Numbered from the stretch's first letter, positions 16,891 through 25,937 are shown. The stretch is DNA of 64,000 bases from CAZFDE01 sp964517795 (GCA_964517795.1 CAZFDE010000004.1:18980-82979), one strand, 5' to 3'. Notes: a model not told the origin generated them from the letters alone. Program-made: numbers and translations.

Positions 16891-18516
16891 ATGCGTTCCA
16901 ATTATCGCATGTTTGCTGACAAGGTGTTTACGGTATTGGCCGGCAGCACGGTTATTTTAATGACCCTGGTGCTGGTGATTATTCTCGGGCCAATGCTGGT
17001 GCGGGGAAGCAGTGCCGTTTTTTTCCGGGGGACTGTGGAATTTCGAAAGTTGCAGCAGGCGATGTTCGACCGGGGCAATACACAAGCCCTTGAACAAGAA
17101 ATCCAGCAGGTCCGGCAGCACCGCGATGTGATCTATTCGATGATCGAAGATTTCAAGCAGGGTATCGATGCGGATACCCTCAGCGATAAGGCCCGCAGTA
17201 TTTACCGTCAATACGGAAACGAATTACGATACCAGGGAATTACCGGCGATGCATATCGCGAACGTCGTTCCCTGAGCCGCGAGATTCGCAAAAAACTCGA
17301 AGAAGCATTCCAGAGTAACGATCGCGGTCTGATCGAGGCGAATTTGAATGACGTCCTGGGATATGAAAAGGATGAGCGGTTTGCCGGTACGGCCGCGGCC
17401 GAATTATTCGAGCTGGCCCGGCAGTATCAAGACGCGATCGCCGATGTGGATTTGGAGAAACGCCAGATATACCGCAGCGAGCTGGCCGAGCTCGAAAGCA
17501 TTTTGAACGAATTATTCGGTCCCCGACCGGATGAACCGCTGCCGTCGCTGGCGCAGTATCAGTACGGTGCGACGCGGTGGGATATGGCACAAACACTGCT
17601 GCACCGGTTTTTCTATAAACAAAAATGGGTCGAAAAAGAACCGGGCCGGCCGCTGGTGGCGGTCGATGAGCCGCGTCGGCAGTCGTTTGCCGGCACTTCG
17701 CTTGTGGGGTTGTTTGATTACATGGATGACCATGTCGAGGACATGTTGCGTCCGGAGTTTACGGTCTATTGGCAATATTTTATCGATGACAGTACGCCCG
17801 GGCATTATTTCGGCGGGATCGGGCCGGAGATATTCGGTACGCTGATGTTGACACTTTTAAGTATGCTGGTAGTCATTCCGCTGGGGATTATATCGGCGGC
17901 CTATCTGGTGGAGTGCGCTTCGGATAATATGATGATTCGAATTATTCGTATGTCGATCAATACGCTGGCCGGCGTTCCCAGTATTGTGTTCGGCCTGTTT
18001 GGATTAGCCTTTTTTGTGCTTTATTTGTTCCCGGCGCTCGGATTTGAATCAAAACCCTGTATGCTGGCGGCATCTTTAACCTTGTCGGTATTAACGCTGC
18101 CGGTGATGATTCGCGCCAGTGAAGAGGCCATACGAACCGTCCCGCGAACATACAAAGAAGCTTCTTTGGCCCTGGGCGCCAGCGGCTTTCGAACATTTAT
18201 GGCGGTGACGTTGCCGGCGGCACTGCCGGGTATTCTGACGGGGGTCATCTTAAGTTTGAGCCGTGTGGCCGGGGAAACCGCACCGATCCTGTTTACCGGT
18301 GCGGTGGCATTGGGACCGGTTCCCGATTCCCTCTTTGATCGAACGCGAACCCTTTCGTACGGCAGCTACGATATGGCGGTGGGTGATCGACTTGCCATGA
18401 TGGTTCCGCACAATCAATATGGGATGGTGGTGACGCTGATTGTTCTGGTGCTTATATTGAATGGCTTATCGATCGTGCTTCGCGGACGGATTTTTAAGAA
18501 ACTGCAGGGACGTTAA
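16891..18516 (+). CDS. pstA: Phosphate ABC transporter permease PstA with a large periplasmic insert
   Basis: A 541-residue permease, far longer than the usual 280-300 residues. TM1 spans residues 13-38. Residues 45 to about 300 form a hydrophilic, helix- and charge-rich region (for example LEQEIQQVRQHRDVIYSMI) that should lie in the periplasm. The standard PstA core follows from GGIGPEIFGTLMLTLLSM onward, with the EAA loop EASLALGASGFRTFMAV and the closing hydrophobic helices. The frame is continuous, with no sign of a fusion point or stop. The insert may contact PstS, the cell wall or a regulator, but no family was recognised. It starts one base after pstC. Confidence 0.9.
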   Translation: MRSNYRMFADKVFTVLAGSTVILMTLVLVIILGPMLVRGSSAVFFRGTVEFRKLQQAMFDRGNTQALEQEIQQVRQHRDVIYSMIEDFKQGIDADTLSDKARSIYRQYGNELRYQGITGDAYRERRSLSREIRKKLEEAFQSNDRGLIEANLNDVLGYEKDERFAGTAAAELFELARQYQDAIADVDLEKRQIYRSELAELESILNELFGPRPDEPLPSLAQYQYGATRWDMAQTLLHRFFYKQKWVEKEPGRPLVAVDEPRRQSFAGTSLVGLFDYMDDHVEDMLRPEFTVYWQYFIDDSTPGHYFGGIGPEIFGTLMLTLLSMLVVIPLGIISAAYLVECASDNMMIRIIRMSINTLAGVPSIVFGLFGLAFFVLYLFPALGFESKPCMLAASLTLSVLTLPVMIRASEEAIRTVPRTYKEASLALGASGFRTFMAVTLPAALPGILTGVILSLSRVAGETAPILFTGAVALGPVPDSLFDRTRTLSYGSYDMAVGDRLAMMVPHNQYGMVVTLIVLVLILNGLSIVLRGRIFKKLQGR

Positions 18517-18531
18517 TCAAGAGGATTGTTC

Positions 18532-19410
18532 ATGGTAGAAAGGGAAGAACAGATGCCGGAATCAACGATGAATCAACATGCCAATCGCCGGGATTCGGTG
18601 GTTCGTATAAATCAACCGCGGCAAAAACCTGTATCGTCCAATCGAGACAACTGTTCGTGTGCAGTGATCCGTTCGGAGGATTTTACCCTCTACTATGGGA
18701 CGAAAGTCGGTGTCAAAGATATTACGATGGATATTTATCCCTGCAGCGTGACGGCGATCATCGGCCCGAGCGGCTGCGGAAAAAGTACGTTTCTGCGCAG
18801 TATCAATCGGATGAACGATCTGATCCCCAATGTCCGTACGGAAGGTAAGCTGATCGTCGATGGTTATGATATCTGTGATAAGCGGACGAATCTGGTCAAT
18901 CTGCGTCAGCAGGTGGGGATGGTCTTTCAAAAACCCAATCCGTTTCCCAAAAGCATCTTTGACAATGTGGCCTACGGGCCGCGGCTGCAGGGGATCAATC
19001 GGCGTTCACAGCTTCAGCAGATCGTCGAAGAAAGTCTCAAAGCCGCGGCACTGTGGGATGAGGTCAGCGATAACTTGAGAAAGTCGGCGCTGGCGCTTTC
19101 CGGGGGCCAGCAGCAGCGATTGTGTATCGCCCGTGCACTGGCGACCAAGCCGCGGGTGCTGTTGATGGATGAACCGTGTTCAGCCCTGGATCCGATCGCG
19201 ACCGGCAAGATCGAGGATCTGATCGATCAGTTGCAGCAGGATTATACGATCGTGATTGTGACACATAACATGCAGCAGGCCGCACGGGTCAGCAAGCGAA
19301 CAGCGTTTTTCTGTCTTGGGGAGTTGATTGAATACGCTGAAACGACTAATATATTCAGTAATCCGTCGAAAAAACAGACGGAAGACTATGTGACCGGCCG
19401 ATTCGGTTAA
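18532..19410 (+). CDS. pstB: Phosphate ABC transporter ATP-binding protein
   Basis: A 292-residue ABC ATPase. Walker A is GPSGCGKST, the Q-loop is [12 protein letters not shown] (PstB-specific phrase), the ABC signature is LSGGQQQRL, Walker B is [13 protein letters not shown] and the switch His is in [13 protein letters not shown] 40-residue charged extension precedes the ATPase fold. ATG 18532 has AGAGGA 8 bases upstream, and an internal ATG at 18553 is the alternative start. It powers phosphate import with PstC and PstA and ends 14 bases before phoU. Confidence 0.94.
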   Translation: MVEREEQMPESTMNQHANRRDSVVRINQPRQKPVSSNRDNCSCAVIRSEDFTLYYGTKVGVKDITMDIYPCSVTAIIGPSGCGKSTFLRSINRMNDLIPNVRTEGKLIVDGYDICDKRTNLVNLRQQVGMVFQKPNPFPKSIFDNVAYGPRLQGINRRSQLQQIVEESLKAAALWDEVSDNLRKSALALSGGQQQRLCIARALATKPRVLLMDEPCSALDPIATGKIEDLIDQLQQDYTIVIVTHNMQQAARVSKRTAFFCLGELIEYAETTNIFSNPSKKQTEDYVTGRFG

Positions 19411-19424
19411 GAAAGGGCACAAAC

Positions 19425-20096
19425 GTGGCGGAACACTTACAACGCGAAATTGACAATCTCAAAAAGCAAATTCTTTCGCTGGGTGGTCGCGTGGAAGAAG
19501 CGGTGCGCGAAGCAACAGCGTCGCTGGACGAACGCGATGAGAACATGGCCCGGCAGGTGATCGATAAAGACCTGGAGATCGACCAGCAGGAAGTCAATGT
19601 CGAAGAGGAATGTTTGAAAATCCTGGCATTGCACCAGCCGGTGGCCATCGATCTGCGTTTTATCATTGCCGTATTGAAGATCAATAACGATCTGGAACGC
19701 ATCGGGGATCTGGCAGTCAATATTGCCGAACGGTCATTGTATCTTTCGACTGTCGCGATGCCGGATATATCGTTTGATTTTGTAGGGATGTCCCAAAAAG
19801 CGCAGACCATGCTCAAAAACAGCCTCGATGCACTGGTGAACCTCAATGCCGAGGCGGCCCAGAAAGTCGGGGCGGCCGATGATGTGATCGATGCCCTTAA
19901 CCGGGATATGTATTTGAAAGTTCAAAAAGCGATTATCAAAAATCCCGACCAGATCGAGGCGTTAATTCATATGCTTTCGATCTCCCGGCACCTGGAGCGG
20001 ATCGCCGATCATGCGACCAATATCGCCGAAGATGTAACGTATATGGTCAACGGCCAGATCGTTCGACATCGAACGGAAGAATATCGCAGTGGTTGA
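19425..20096 (+). CDS. phoU: Phosphate transport regulator PhoU
   Basis: A 223-residue all-helical protein with the two PhoU repeats. The first repeat has the metal-binding DxxxE-type motifs (INNDLERIGDLAVNIAE) and the second repeats them (ISRHLERIADHATNIAED). The start is GTG with AAAGGG upstream. PhoU links PstB activity to PhoR and represses the Pho response when phosphate is plentiful. It is the last gene of the plus-strand unit. Only 44 bases separate it from the convergent HPP gene, and no clear terminator hairpin was found there. Confidence 0.94.
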   Translation: MAEHLQREIDNLKKQILSLGGRVEEAVREATASLDERDENMARQVIDKDLEIDQQEVNVEEECLKILALHQPVAIDLRFIIAVLKINNDLERIGDLAVNIAERSLYLSTVAMPDISFDFVGMSQKAQTMLKNSLDALVNLNAEAAQKVGAADDVIDALNRDMYLKVQKAIIKNPDQIEALIHMLSISRHLERIADHATNIAEDVTYMVNGQIVRHRTEEYRSG

Positions 20097-20140
20097 TTTG
20101 AAATACAGGAATTTTTCCCGGGATTTGTTCGATAAGTGAC

Positions 20141-20611
20141 TTAGACCAGATTTTTCAGTCGATGACTGAATAGATAATGAACCAGTGCCAACAGGAGTGC
20201 ACTGAAAATGATCGTCAAGAGGGTATCGATCGACACTTCGCGGATCACCACAGCCATCGCGGTTCCAGCGGCCGGAGGGTGTTCCATGTCCAATACGACC
20301 ATCAAAAATATAGCCAATCCGACCGCCAGCGGATATTCCAGATAAAAGGGCAGTGCCAGCGTGTAAAACAGCGCACCGCAAAGCAGACCGAGAAAATGGC
20401 CGCCAACGAGATTGCGCGGCTTGGCGGAAACATTCTTTGGCATCGCGAAAACGATAAATGCGGATGCCCCGATTGCGCTGATCACAACGGCCTTGTCTTT
20501 GCCTAAGATCAGAACGATGATAAATAAGGTGATCACCGCAAAGCTGCTTTGCAGCAGGTAATAGGGCCAGAGGGCACGAAATTTGATAATCACATCTGAT
20601 ATTTTGGACAT
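20141..20611 (-). CDS. HPP-family membrane protein
   Basis: A 156-residue membrane protein with four hydrophobic segments. The family motif HPPAAGTAMAVV (near residue 110) is present, as is SAIGASAFIVFAMP near residue 50. HPP proteins are integral membrane proteins. One plant member takes part in nitrite transport, but the bacterial role is not established. It is convergent with phoU and does not belong to the Pho operon. Its upstream region is shared with the Wza-like gene on the other strand. Confidence 0.82.
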   Translation of the reverse strand: MSKISDVIIKFRALWPYYLLQSSFAVITLFIIVLILGKDKAVVISAIGASAFIVFAMPKNVSAKPRNLVGGHFLGLLCGALFYTLALPFYLEYPLAVGLAIFLMVVLDMEHPPAAGTAMAVVIREVSIDTLLTIIFSALLLALVHYLFSHRLKNLV

Positions 20612-20894
20612 GATTCACTCATCGTCAAATCTCATGCCAAATCTTTGGATAAAAATGGGTACTGTTGCGGACTGGTGCATGCCGGTAAGAAATAAAGAAT
20701 TCTGTTGATCCGTCAGAAATAAGCGAAGGGTAAAAAATATTTTAACTATATTTATAATAAAGAGTTAACGATTTTTTGGGAGGTTGTGGAGGTTTGTGCA
20801 ATCCCGCTTTAATGAAAGAAATCCTTATATAACTGGAAGGTTTGGACGAAAGAGTATATGGGTATAATATGGCCCGACGGATTTTGAATATATC

Positions 20895-20923
20895 TTGACA
20901 TTTTACGAAAGGTGCTGTAGTTT
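20895..20923 (+). promoter_or_regulatory. Sigma-70-type promoter for the Wza-like lipoprotein
   Basis: TTGACA (20895-20900), a 17-base spacer and TAGTTT (20918-20923) lie about 55 bases before the start at 20980. The 368-base gap from 20612 to 20979 holds this promoter, presumably the promoter of the HPP gene on the other strand, and no gene that I can support. Confidence 0.55.
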
Positions 20924-20979
20924 AAGCACTTATCGTTTTGAGGGAATTTGAAGCACTATTTTATCGAAAGGACAGAGGC

Positions 20980-21708
20980 ATGAAGAAAGCGGTGTTATTC
21001 AGCGGGTTGGTCTTTGTTTCGTTTGTGTTGAGCGGTTGTTTTTCATCGAATCCTGAAGATATCAAAGCATTCCTTAAGCCGACCGAGGTCGAGGTCGATC
21101 CGGCCCGATATATTTTGCAGCCGCCGGATGAGGTAGAGATCCATTGCTCCAAGGTGCCGGAACTGCATCTTCAGCGACAGCAGATTCGCCCGGACGGCAT
21201 GGTTTCTTTCGAAGGGATTGGCGAGATCATGGCGGCCGGCCGCACCCCTCAGCAATTGGCGAACGTGATCAAAGAAAAGGTCATTATGCTCTATACACTG
21301 GCCGGTGAAAATCCGATCGATGTCCGGGTTGTAGCGTATGAGAGCCGGGTGTATTATGTGCTCGGTCATGTGTATTTCCCCGGGCCTAAGATTGCGACCG
21401 GTCGTGACACCGTATTTCGAGCGTTGGCCAGATCGCGACCGACCGAATTGGCCTGGGTGGAGCGGGTTCAGGTCATTCGTCCATCGCGTGTGCCCGGCAA
21501 GAAACCTAAAATTTTCGAAGTCGATTACGATCGGATGATCGCACACGGTAATTTGAAAAAAGATGTGCTGCTTCAGGAAGGCGATGTTGTCTATGTGCCG
21601 CCGACCGTGCTGGCCGGTATCGCATTGAAGATCGAGGAATTTGTCAGGCCGATTGGTCGGGCGTTCTCAACGGTCAATATCGTCGAAGGTCAGCCGGGAC
21701 GGCGTTAA
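20980..21708 (+). CDS. Polysaccharide export (Wza-like) outer-membrane lipoprotein
   Basis: A 242-residue lipoprotein. The signal peptide ends in the lipobox VLSGC with the lipidated Cys at residue 20. The Poly_export domain follows (YILQPPDEVEIHC, then QIRPDGMVSFEGIGEIMAAGRTPQQLA), and a SLBB-like domain begins near VYYVLGHVYFPGPKIATGRDT. Members form the outer-membrane exit of exopolysaccharide export. No Wzc kinase or glycosyltransferase is adjacent, so this is an isolated copy. ATG 20980 follows AGAGG. An in-frame start at 20938 would place the signal peptide internally and was rejected. Confidence 0.85.
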   Translation: MKKAVLFSGLVFVSFVLSGCFSSNPEDIKAFLKPTEVEVDPARYILQPPDEVEIHCSKVPELHLQRQQIRPDGMVSFEGIGEIMAAGRTPQQLANVIKEKVIMLYTLAGENPIDVRVVAYESRVYYVLGHVYFPGPKIATGRDTVFRALARSRPTELAWVERVQVIRPSRVPGKKPKIFEVDYDRMIAHGNLKKDVLLQEGDVVYVPPTVLAGIALKIEEFVRPIGRAFSTVNIVEGQPGRR

Positions 21709-21745
21709 TCGACACAAATGCTTGAAATAAATAGCGGATTTTGGA

Positions 21746-22561
21746 ATGAACCTGCGCAAAATCCTTAAGCGGATCCATATGGCCGGCACACTCTGGTTTA
21801 TCCTTTGTGTCGGCTATATTCTTATTTTTACGCTGCTGCAGGCCGGTTTTGGCTGGTGGCTTATTTTTCCTCTCGGTGGCTATTCGGCTGTTTTTTTATT
21901 TTTATTTTTGTGCCTGTACCTTTTCGCTTTTTTTCGGGGGATCGATCACGGCCGACAAATTCCCCTCGAACACCCCTTGACCAGTTCGTCATATTATATC
22001 GCATTTTATGACATGGCTCCGCTGATTGGTGCATTGGCCGGTTGGATCGGCATGGCGGGGTTGGCTCGTCCCAATGAGTTATTATTGGGCATCGCATACG
22101 GCACACTGGGAACGACATTTCTGGTCTGGATCATCATCGATCCGGCGATCGGGATGATCGAGAAAATATTACCCATGCCGCGAAAGAATCGCCTCGAGCG
22201 ATTGGAACACGAAAGACAGCAGCGGCACCGCAAGGAACAGCAACGAAAATCACGGTTGCGTACGATATTACACCAGGAAGAAATGCAGCGTCGTCAGCGA
22301 CAAGAACAGCTTTTACCCTATGCACAGCGACTGGTTGAGATTATTAAGGAGTCCGCATTCGACCTCAAGCACGCACGCAATCAGGCGATGCAGATTGGTG
22401 TGGTTGCATGGCAGATGGGGGGAATCAATTGCATGCAGCAACTGCATGAAATGACGCTGGAGCGGATCGACGAGGATTCTTCGTTGTATGCCCGCGAAGA
22501 TTTTCTGGGTGCGTGGTGGGATGGGATTGGTAACTGGCGTTATTCATCGCAGGTTCAATAA
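21746..22561 (+). CDS. Membrane protein with charged coiled-coil C-terminus, unknown function
   Basis: A 271-residue protein with four hydrophobic helices: about residues 12-34, 39-64, 86-108 and 112-134. A very charged Arg/Gln/Glu helix follows (residues 145-200, for example RLEHERQQRHRKEQQRKSR), then a soluble tail. The start is 37 bases after the Wza-like gene on the same strand, so the two may be co-transcribed. The charged region could bind nucleic acid or form a coiled coil. I do not recognise the family. Confidence 0.65.
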   Translation: MNLRKILKRIHMAGTLWFILCVGYILIFTLLQAGFGWWLIFPLGGYSAVFLFLFLCLYLFAFFRGIDHGRQIPLEHPLTSSSYYIAFYDMAPLIGALAGWIGMAGLARPNELLLGIAYGTLGTTFLVWIIIDPAIGMIEKILPMPRKNRLERLEHERQQRHRKEQQRKSRLRTILHQEEMQRRQRQEQLLPYAQRLVEIIKESAFDLKHARNQAMQIGVVAWQMGGINCMQQLHEMTLERIDEDSSLYAREDFLGAWWDGIGNWRYSSQVQ

Positions 22562-22625
22562 GGCAGTATCCCGTCTTAAGCAATTGGCGGGGATTGCGAA
22601 TTCTGATTAAAAATGTCCGCGACCC

Positions 22626-22654
22626 TTGTCATTGTCCGGTGAATGTGGTATATT
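22626..22654 (+). promoter_or_regulatory. Sigma-70-type promoter for tRNA-Pro
   Basis: TTGTCA (22626-22631), a 17-base spacer and TATATT (22649-22654) place the start of transcription about 8 bases ahead of the tRNA. Confidence 0.6.
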
Positions 22655-22668
22655 TGGGATTCGCCGCT

Positions 22669-22743
22669 CGGGGAGTGGCTCAGTTTGGCTAGAGCGCTGC
22701 GTTCGGGACGCAGAGGTCGCAGGTTCAAATCCTGTCTCCCCGA
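22669..22743 (+). tRNA. tRNA-Pro (anticodon CGG)
   Basis: A full cloverleaf can be drawn. The acceptor stem is CGGGGAG (22669-22675) with CTCCCCG (22736-22742) and discriminator A. The D stem is GCTC/GAGC. The anticodon stem CTGCG/CGCAG encloses loop TTCGGGA, giving anticodon CGG, which reads CCG (proline). The T arm is CAGG-TTCAAAT-CCTG. The 3' CCA is not encoded, so it must be added after transcription. A T-run (22744-22749) directly follows. The gene stands alone between a membrane-protein gene and the archease/RtcB group. Confidence 0.95.
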
Positions 22744-22831
22744 TTTTTTAAGTTTTGGTTATACTTGAAGTTACAATTCCTGGATTTCACCGATTATTTG
22801 CAGAAATAAAACACGAAATTTGTTCAGAATC

Positions 22832-22862
22832 TTGATTGTTCTGCGAAGTTCGGTAGTATAAT
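22832..22862 (+). promoter_or_regulatory. Probable promoter for archease-rtcB
   Basis: A perfect -10 (TATAAT, 22857-22862) lies 18 bases before the archease start. TTGATT (22832-22837) is a possible -35 with a long 19-base spacer. No ribosome site of normal strength follows, so the leader is very short. Confidence 0.4.
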
Positions 22863-22880
22863 CAAATACAGAGATCAACG

Positions 22881-23303
22881 ATGAGCAGGGCATACTGGCG
22901 GCATTATGAGCATCCGGCGGATATGGGGATTCGCGGCTACGGCGAAACGCTTTCGCAGGCGTTCGAACAGGCCGCACTGGCGATGGTCGCATTGATCACA
23001 GAGCAGCAAGCAATCGAACCCGCTGAGCAGGTTGAGATCGAATGTTGCGAGAGTGAGCCGGATATGCTGCTGATTGCATGGCTCAATCGGATCATCTATG
23101 AGATGTCGGCCCGCGGAATGCTGTTCTCGAAGTTTCAGGTAAACATTGACGGCGATATGCTCAAAGCGACGGTCTGGGGGCAGCGGTTGGATATCAAAAA
23201 GCATCAGCCAGCGGTCGAGGTCAAGGGGGCGACCTTTATGGATTTGAAAGTGGCCCAAACCGAAGACGGCCTGTGGATGGCCCAGTGCGTGGTTGATGTA
23301 TAA
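22881..23303 (+). CDS. Archease (RtcB activating protein)
   Basis: A 140-residue protein of the archease family. It starts with WRHYEHPADMGIRGYGETL, where the His/Asp pair and the following Gly-rich turn are characteristic, and has LIAWLNRIIYEMSARG in the middle and the family's closing KGATFMDLKVAQ. Archease promotes guanylylation and turnover of the RNA ligase RtcB, encoded 17 bases downstream. The pair is certainly functional together. The tRNA-Pro just upstream is a possible but unproven link. Confidence 0.92.
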   Translation: MSRAYWRHYEHPADMGIRGYGETLSQAFEQAALAMVALITEQQAIEPAEQVEIECCESEPDMLLIAWLNRIIYEMSARGMLFSKFQVNIDGDMLKATVWGQRLDIKKHQPAVEVKGATFMDLKVAQTEDGLWMAQCVVDV

Positions 23304-23320
23304 AACAAAGAGGCCAGCTC

Positions 23321-24751
23321 ATGTATCGTGAAAAAATACACCATGTATCGCAGTGTCAATGGCGACTTGAACCGCAGGATGATATGAACGTGCCGGTGGT
23401 CGTCTTTGGCGATAAAACCATCCTCGAACAGATCGACGAGAATACCTATCGTCAGGCCGTCAATGTTGCGCGGCTGCCGGGGATCGTCAGTGCCTCGTAT
23501 ATCATGCCCGATGCGCACCTGGGATACGGCTTTCCGATCGGCGGGGTGGCGGCGTTCGATCCGACCAAAGGCGGAGTTATCTCCGCCGGCGGGGTGGGTT
23601 TCGATATCTCCTGCGGCGTGCGGGCATTGCAGACCGGGCTTAAAATCGGTGACATCGAAAAGCACACGCAGAATCTGGCCGAGGCCCTGTTCCGCAAGAT
23701 CCCTGCGGGCGTCGGCAGCGGCGGCAAATTGAAGCTCAGCGAATACGAACTGGATGAAATGCTCGTCGGTGGGGCGGCATGGGCGGTCGAAAACGGCTAC
23801 GGCAGTCCCAAGGACCTACGGCGTATTGAAGAAGATGGGCGAATCGGCAGCGCCAAACCCGATTATGTCTCCGGCCAGGCCAAGAACCGCCAGACCGATC
23901 AGGTCGGCACGCTCGGCTCCGGCAATCACTATCTCGAAGTCCAGAAGGTTACTGAGATTTACGATCGCGCTATCGCCGACGCCTACGGCCTGGCGAAAGA
24001 CGATATCATGGTAACGATCCATTGCGGATCGCGGGGACTTGGCCATCAGATCGCGACCGATTACCTGCCGCAGATGGTCAAGACCGCTAAGGAAAACGGC
24101 ATCGAGCTGGCCGAACGCGAACTGGCCTGTGCGCCGATCGATTCCGAGGTCGGCAAGAAATATTTCGGTGCCATGAACGCCGGCATCAATTGCGCCCTCG
24201 CTAACCGGCAGGTCCTGACTCATCTGGTCCGTAAGGTCTTCAAGTCATTTTTCGCCGAGTCGGTGCTGGAGGTGCTCTACGATGTCTCGCACAATACCTG
24301 CAAGGTCGAAACGCATACGGTCAACAGCCAATCGAAGCAGCTCTATGTCCATCGCAAAGGGGCGACGCGGGCGTTCGGGCCGGGCCATCCCTCGCTGCCG
24401 AGTGAATTCAAATCCGTTGGTCAACCGGTGTTGATCGGCGGGACGATGGGCACGGCCTCGTATATCCTGGCCGGCACCGAACAGGCAATGCAGCTTTCGT
24501 TCGGCTCATGCTGTCACGGGGCGGGTCGGGCGATGAGCCGCACGGCCGCCAAGAAACGATGGCACGGAAAAGATATCGTCCGCCACCTCGCCGAGAAGAA
24601 GATCATTATCAAAGGCGCTTCGACCCGCGGCATCGCCGAAGAGGCCCCCAACGCTTATAAGGATATCGATACGGTCGTCAATTCGACCGAAAAAGCAGGC
24701 CTCGCCAAAAAGGTCGTCCGTCTCGAACCGATGATGTGCATCACAGGCTGA
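23321..24751 (+). CDS. rtcB: RNA-splicing ligase RtcB
   Basis: A 476-residue RtcB ligase, which joins RNA 2',3'-cyclic phosphate (or 3'-phosphate) ends to 5'-OH ends using GTP and Mn2+. Metal ligands are in GGVGFDISCGVRAL (Asp and Cys), GTLGSGNHYLEVQK (His) and HCGSRGLGHQ (His). The guanylylated His is in CCHGAGRAMSR. Length matches the family. It follows archease closely and forms an RNA-repair unit. The preceding GAGG is weakly placed relative to ATG 23321, which suggests translational coupling to archease. Confidence 0.95.
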   Translation: MYREKIHHVSQCQWRLEPQDDMNVPVVVFGDKTILEQIDENTYRQAVNVARLPGIVSASYIMPDAHLGYGFPIGGVAAFDPTKGGVISAGGVGFDISCGVRALQTGLKIGDIEKHTQNLAEALFRKIPAGVGSGGKLKLSEYELDEMLVGGAAWAVENGYGSPKDLRRIEEDGRIGSAKPDYVSGQAKNRQTDQVGTLGSGNHYLEVQKVTEIYDRAIADAYGLAKDDIMVTIHCGSRGLGHQIATDYLPQMVKTAKENGIELAERELACAPIDSEVGKKYFGAMNAGINCALANRQVLTHLVRKVFKSFFAESVLEVLYDVSHNTCKVETHTVNSQSKQLYVHRKGATRAFGPGHPSLPSEFKSVGQPVLIGGTMGTASYILAGTEQAMQLSFGSCCHGAGRAMSRTAAKKRWHGKDIVRHLAEKKIIIKGASTRGIAEEAPNAYKDIDTVVNSTEKAGLAKKVVRLEPMMCITG

Positions 24752-24806
24752 ATGGGCCCCGTTTTATATATTTGAAAAGAAAATCTTATTGAGGTACAAT
24801 GCGCTC

Positions 24807-25838
24807 ATGGCGAAAGAGGATAAGACATCCGATCGGCTGGGCAAGCTCAAGGCGTTGCTGGCGGGCAAGACGACGCTGCTAATCGTCCTGCAGGACAATC
24901 CCGACCCGGATGCAATCGGTGCGGCCATGGCCCTTCGCAAGATCGCCAACAGTTTCGGCTCGATCCAGTGCTCACTGGCGCACGGCGGGACGATCGGTCG
25001 GGCCGAGAACCGCGCACTGGTCAATTATCTCGGGATCAACCTGCGGCAGGTCGGCGAGCTGGATGTGCATAAATTTGATGCGATTGCCACCGTCGATACC
25101 CAGCCGGGCACTGGCAACAATTCGCTGCCACCGGGGATCGTACCGGATATCGTGATCGATCATCATCCCATCCGGCAGGAAACACGAAGCTGCAGCTTTA
25201 TCGATATCCGCCGCCGATATGGTGCGACCGCGACGATCCTTTTCGAGTATCTGCAGCAGGCCGACATCAAACCTGATGTGCCGCTGGCGACGGCATTGCT
25301 CTATGGCATCCGATCCGATACGCAGGACCTCGGCCGTGAGGCGACCCGGGCCGACATGAATGCGATCGGCGTGCTGTATCCCATTGCCAACAAACGCATG
25401 CTCGGTCAGATCCAGCGAGGCGCGGTCCGTCGGGAATACTACCGCCATTTGTCCGATGTCCTGCAAAACGCGCGAATCTATGCCAGTAAGGTGATCGTTA
25501 CTACCGTTGGGCAAACGGATAATCCCGATATGATCGGTGAGACGGCCGACCTGCTCCTGCGTGACGAACAGACCAACTGGTCGGTCTGTTACGGATATTA
25601 CCAGAATAAGATGCTCATTTCAGTCCGTACCGAGGACCCGGCCGGTGACGCCGGCAAGGTTGTACACAAAATGGTCTCGCGAAAGGGTACCGGCGGTGGA
25701 CACGTCACCTACGCAGGCGGCCAGATCCCAGCCGACGGACTCAGTAAAACAAAGATCGCCCGCCTCGAAAAACTCGTTGTCAAACGCCTGCTCAAGGCCC
25801 TCAATATCACCGAAACAACTTTCACTCAACTCATCTAA
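24807..25838 (+). CDS. DHH/DHHA1-family phosphoesterase (NrnA-like)
   Basis: A 343-residue DHH phosphoesterase. The DHH domain has NPDPDAIGAAMALRK (metal-binding Asp residues), DTQPG, DIVIDHHPIR and RSDTQDLG. The C-terminal DHHA1 domain has the substrate loop KGTGGGHVTYAGGQIP. Close relatives include NrnA (oligoribonuclease and pAp phosphatase) and c-di-nucleotide phosphodiesterases. Its position after archease and rtcB favours an RNA-end or nanoRNA role (inference). ATG 24807 is preferred over TTG 24789 because GAGG lies 12 bases ahead of it. Confidence 0.85.
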   Translation: MAKEDKTSDRLGKLKALLAGKTTLLIVLQDNPDPDAIGAAMALRKIANSFGSIQCSLAHGGTIGRAENRALVNYLGINLRQVGELDVHKFDAIATVDTQPGTGNNSLPPGIVPDIVIDHHPIRQETRSCSFIDIRRRYGATATILFEYLQQADIKPDVPLATALLYGIRSDTQDLGREATRADMNAIGVLYPIANKRMLGQIQRGAVRREYYRHLSDVLQNARIYASKVIVTTVGQTDNPDMIGETADLLLRDEQTNWSVCYGYYQNKMLISVRTEDPAGDAGKVVHKMVSRKGTGGGHVTYAGGQIPADGLSKTKIARLEKLVVKRLLKALNITETTFTQLI

Positions 25839-25856
25839 GCCGGATTAAATTCGTAT

Positions 25857-25885
25857 TTGCCAAACGGCGGTGAGGCGGGTATAGT
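25857..25885 (+). promoter_or_regulatory. Sigma-70-type promoter for the pentose operon
   Basis: TTGCCA (25857-25862), a 17-base spacer and TATAGT (25880-25885) lie 52 bases before the first transporter gene. No regulator gene is adjacent, and no obvious AraC or LacI operator was seen in this 99-base gap. Confidence 0.55.
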
Positions 25886-25937
25886 ATCAGCGGTGTTTTT
25901 CGAAACGGATTGCTAACCTTTGTCAGAGGGATTGATT

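Noticed and set aside
20742..20769. TTAACT, TATAAT and GTTAAC spaced 11 bases apart upstream of the HPP gene, resembling a fourth Pho box array.
   Set aside because: The last hexamer is one base out of register and the middle one does not fit the consensus. The region is AT-rich, so chance matches are likely.
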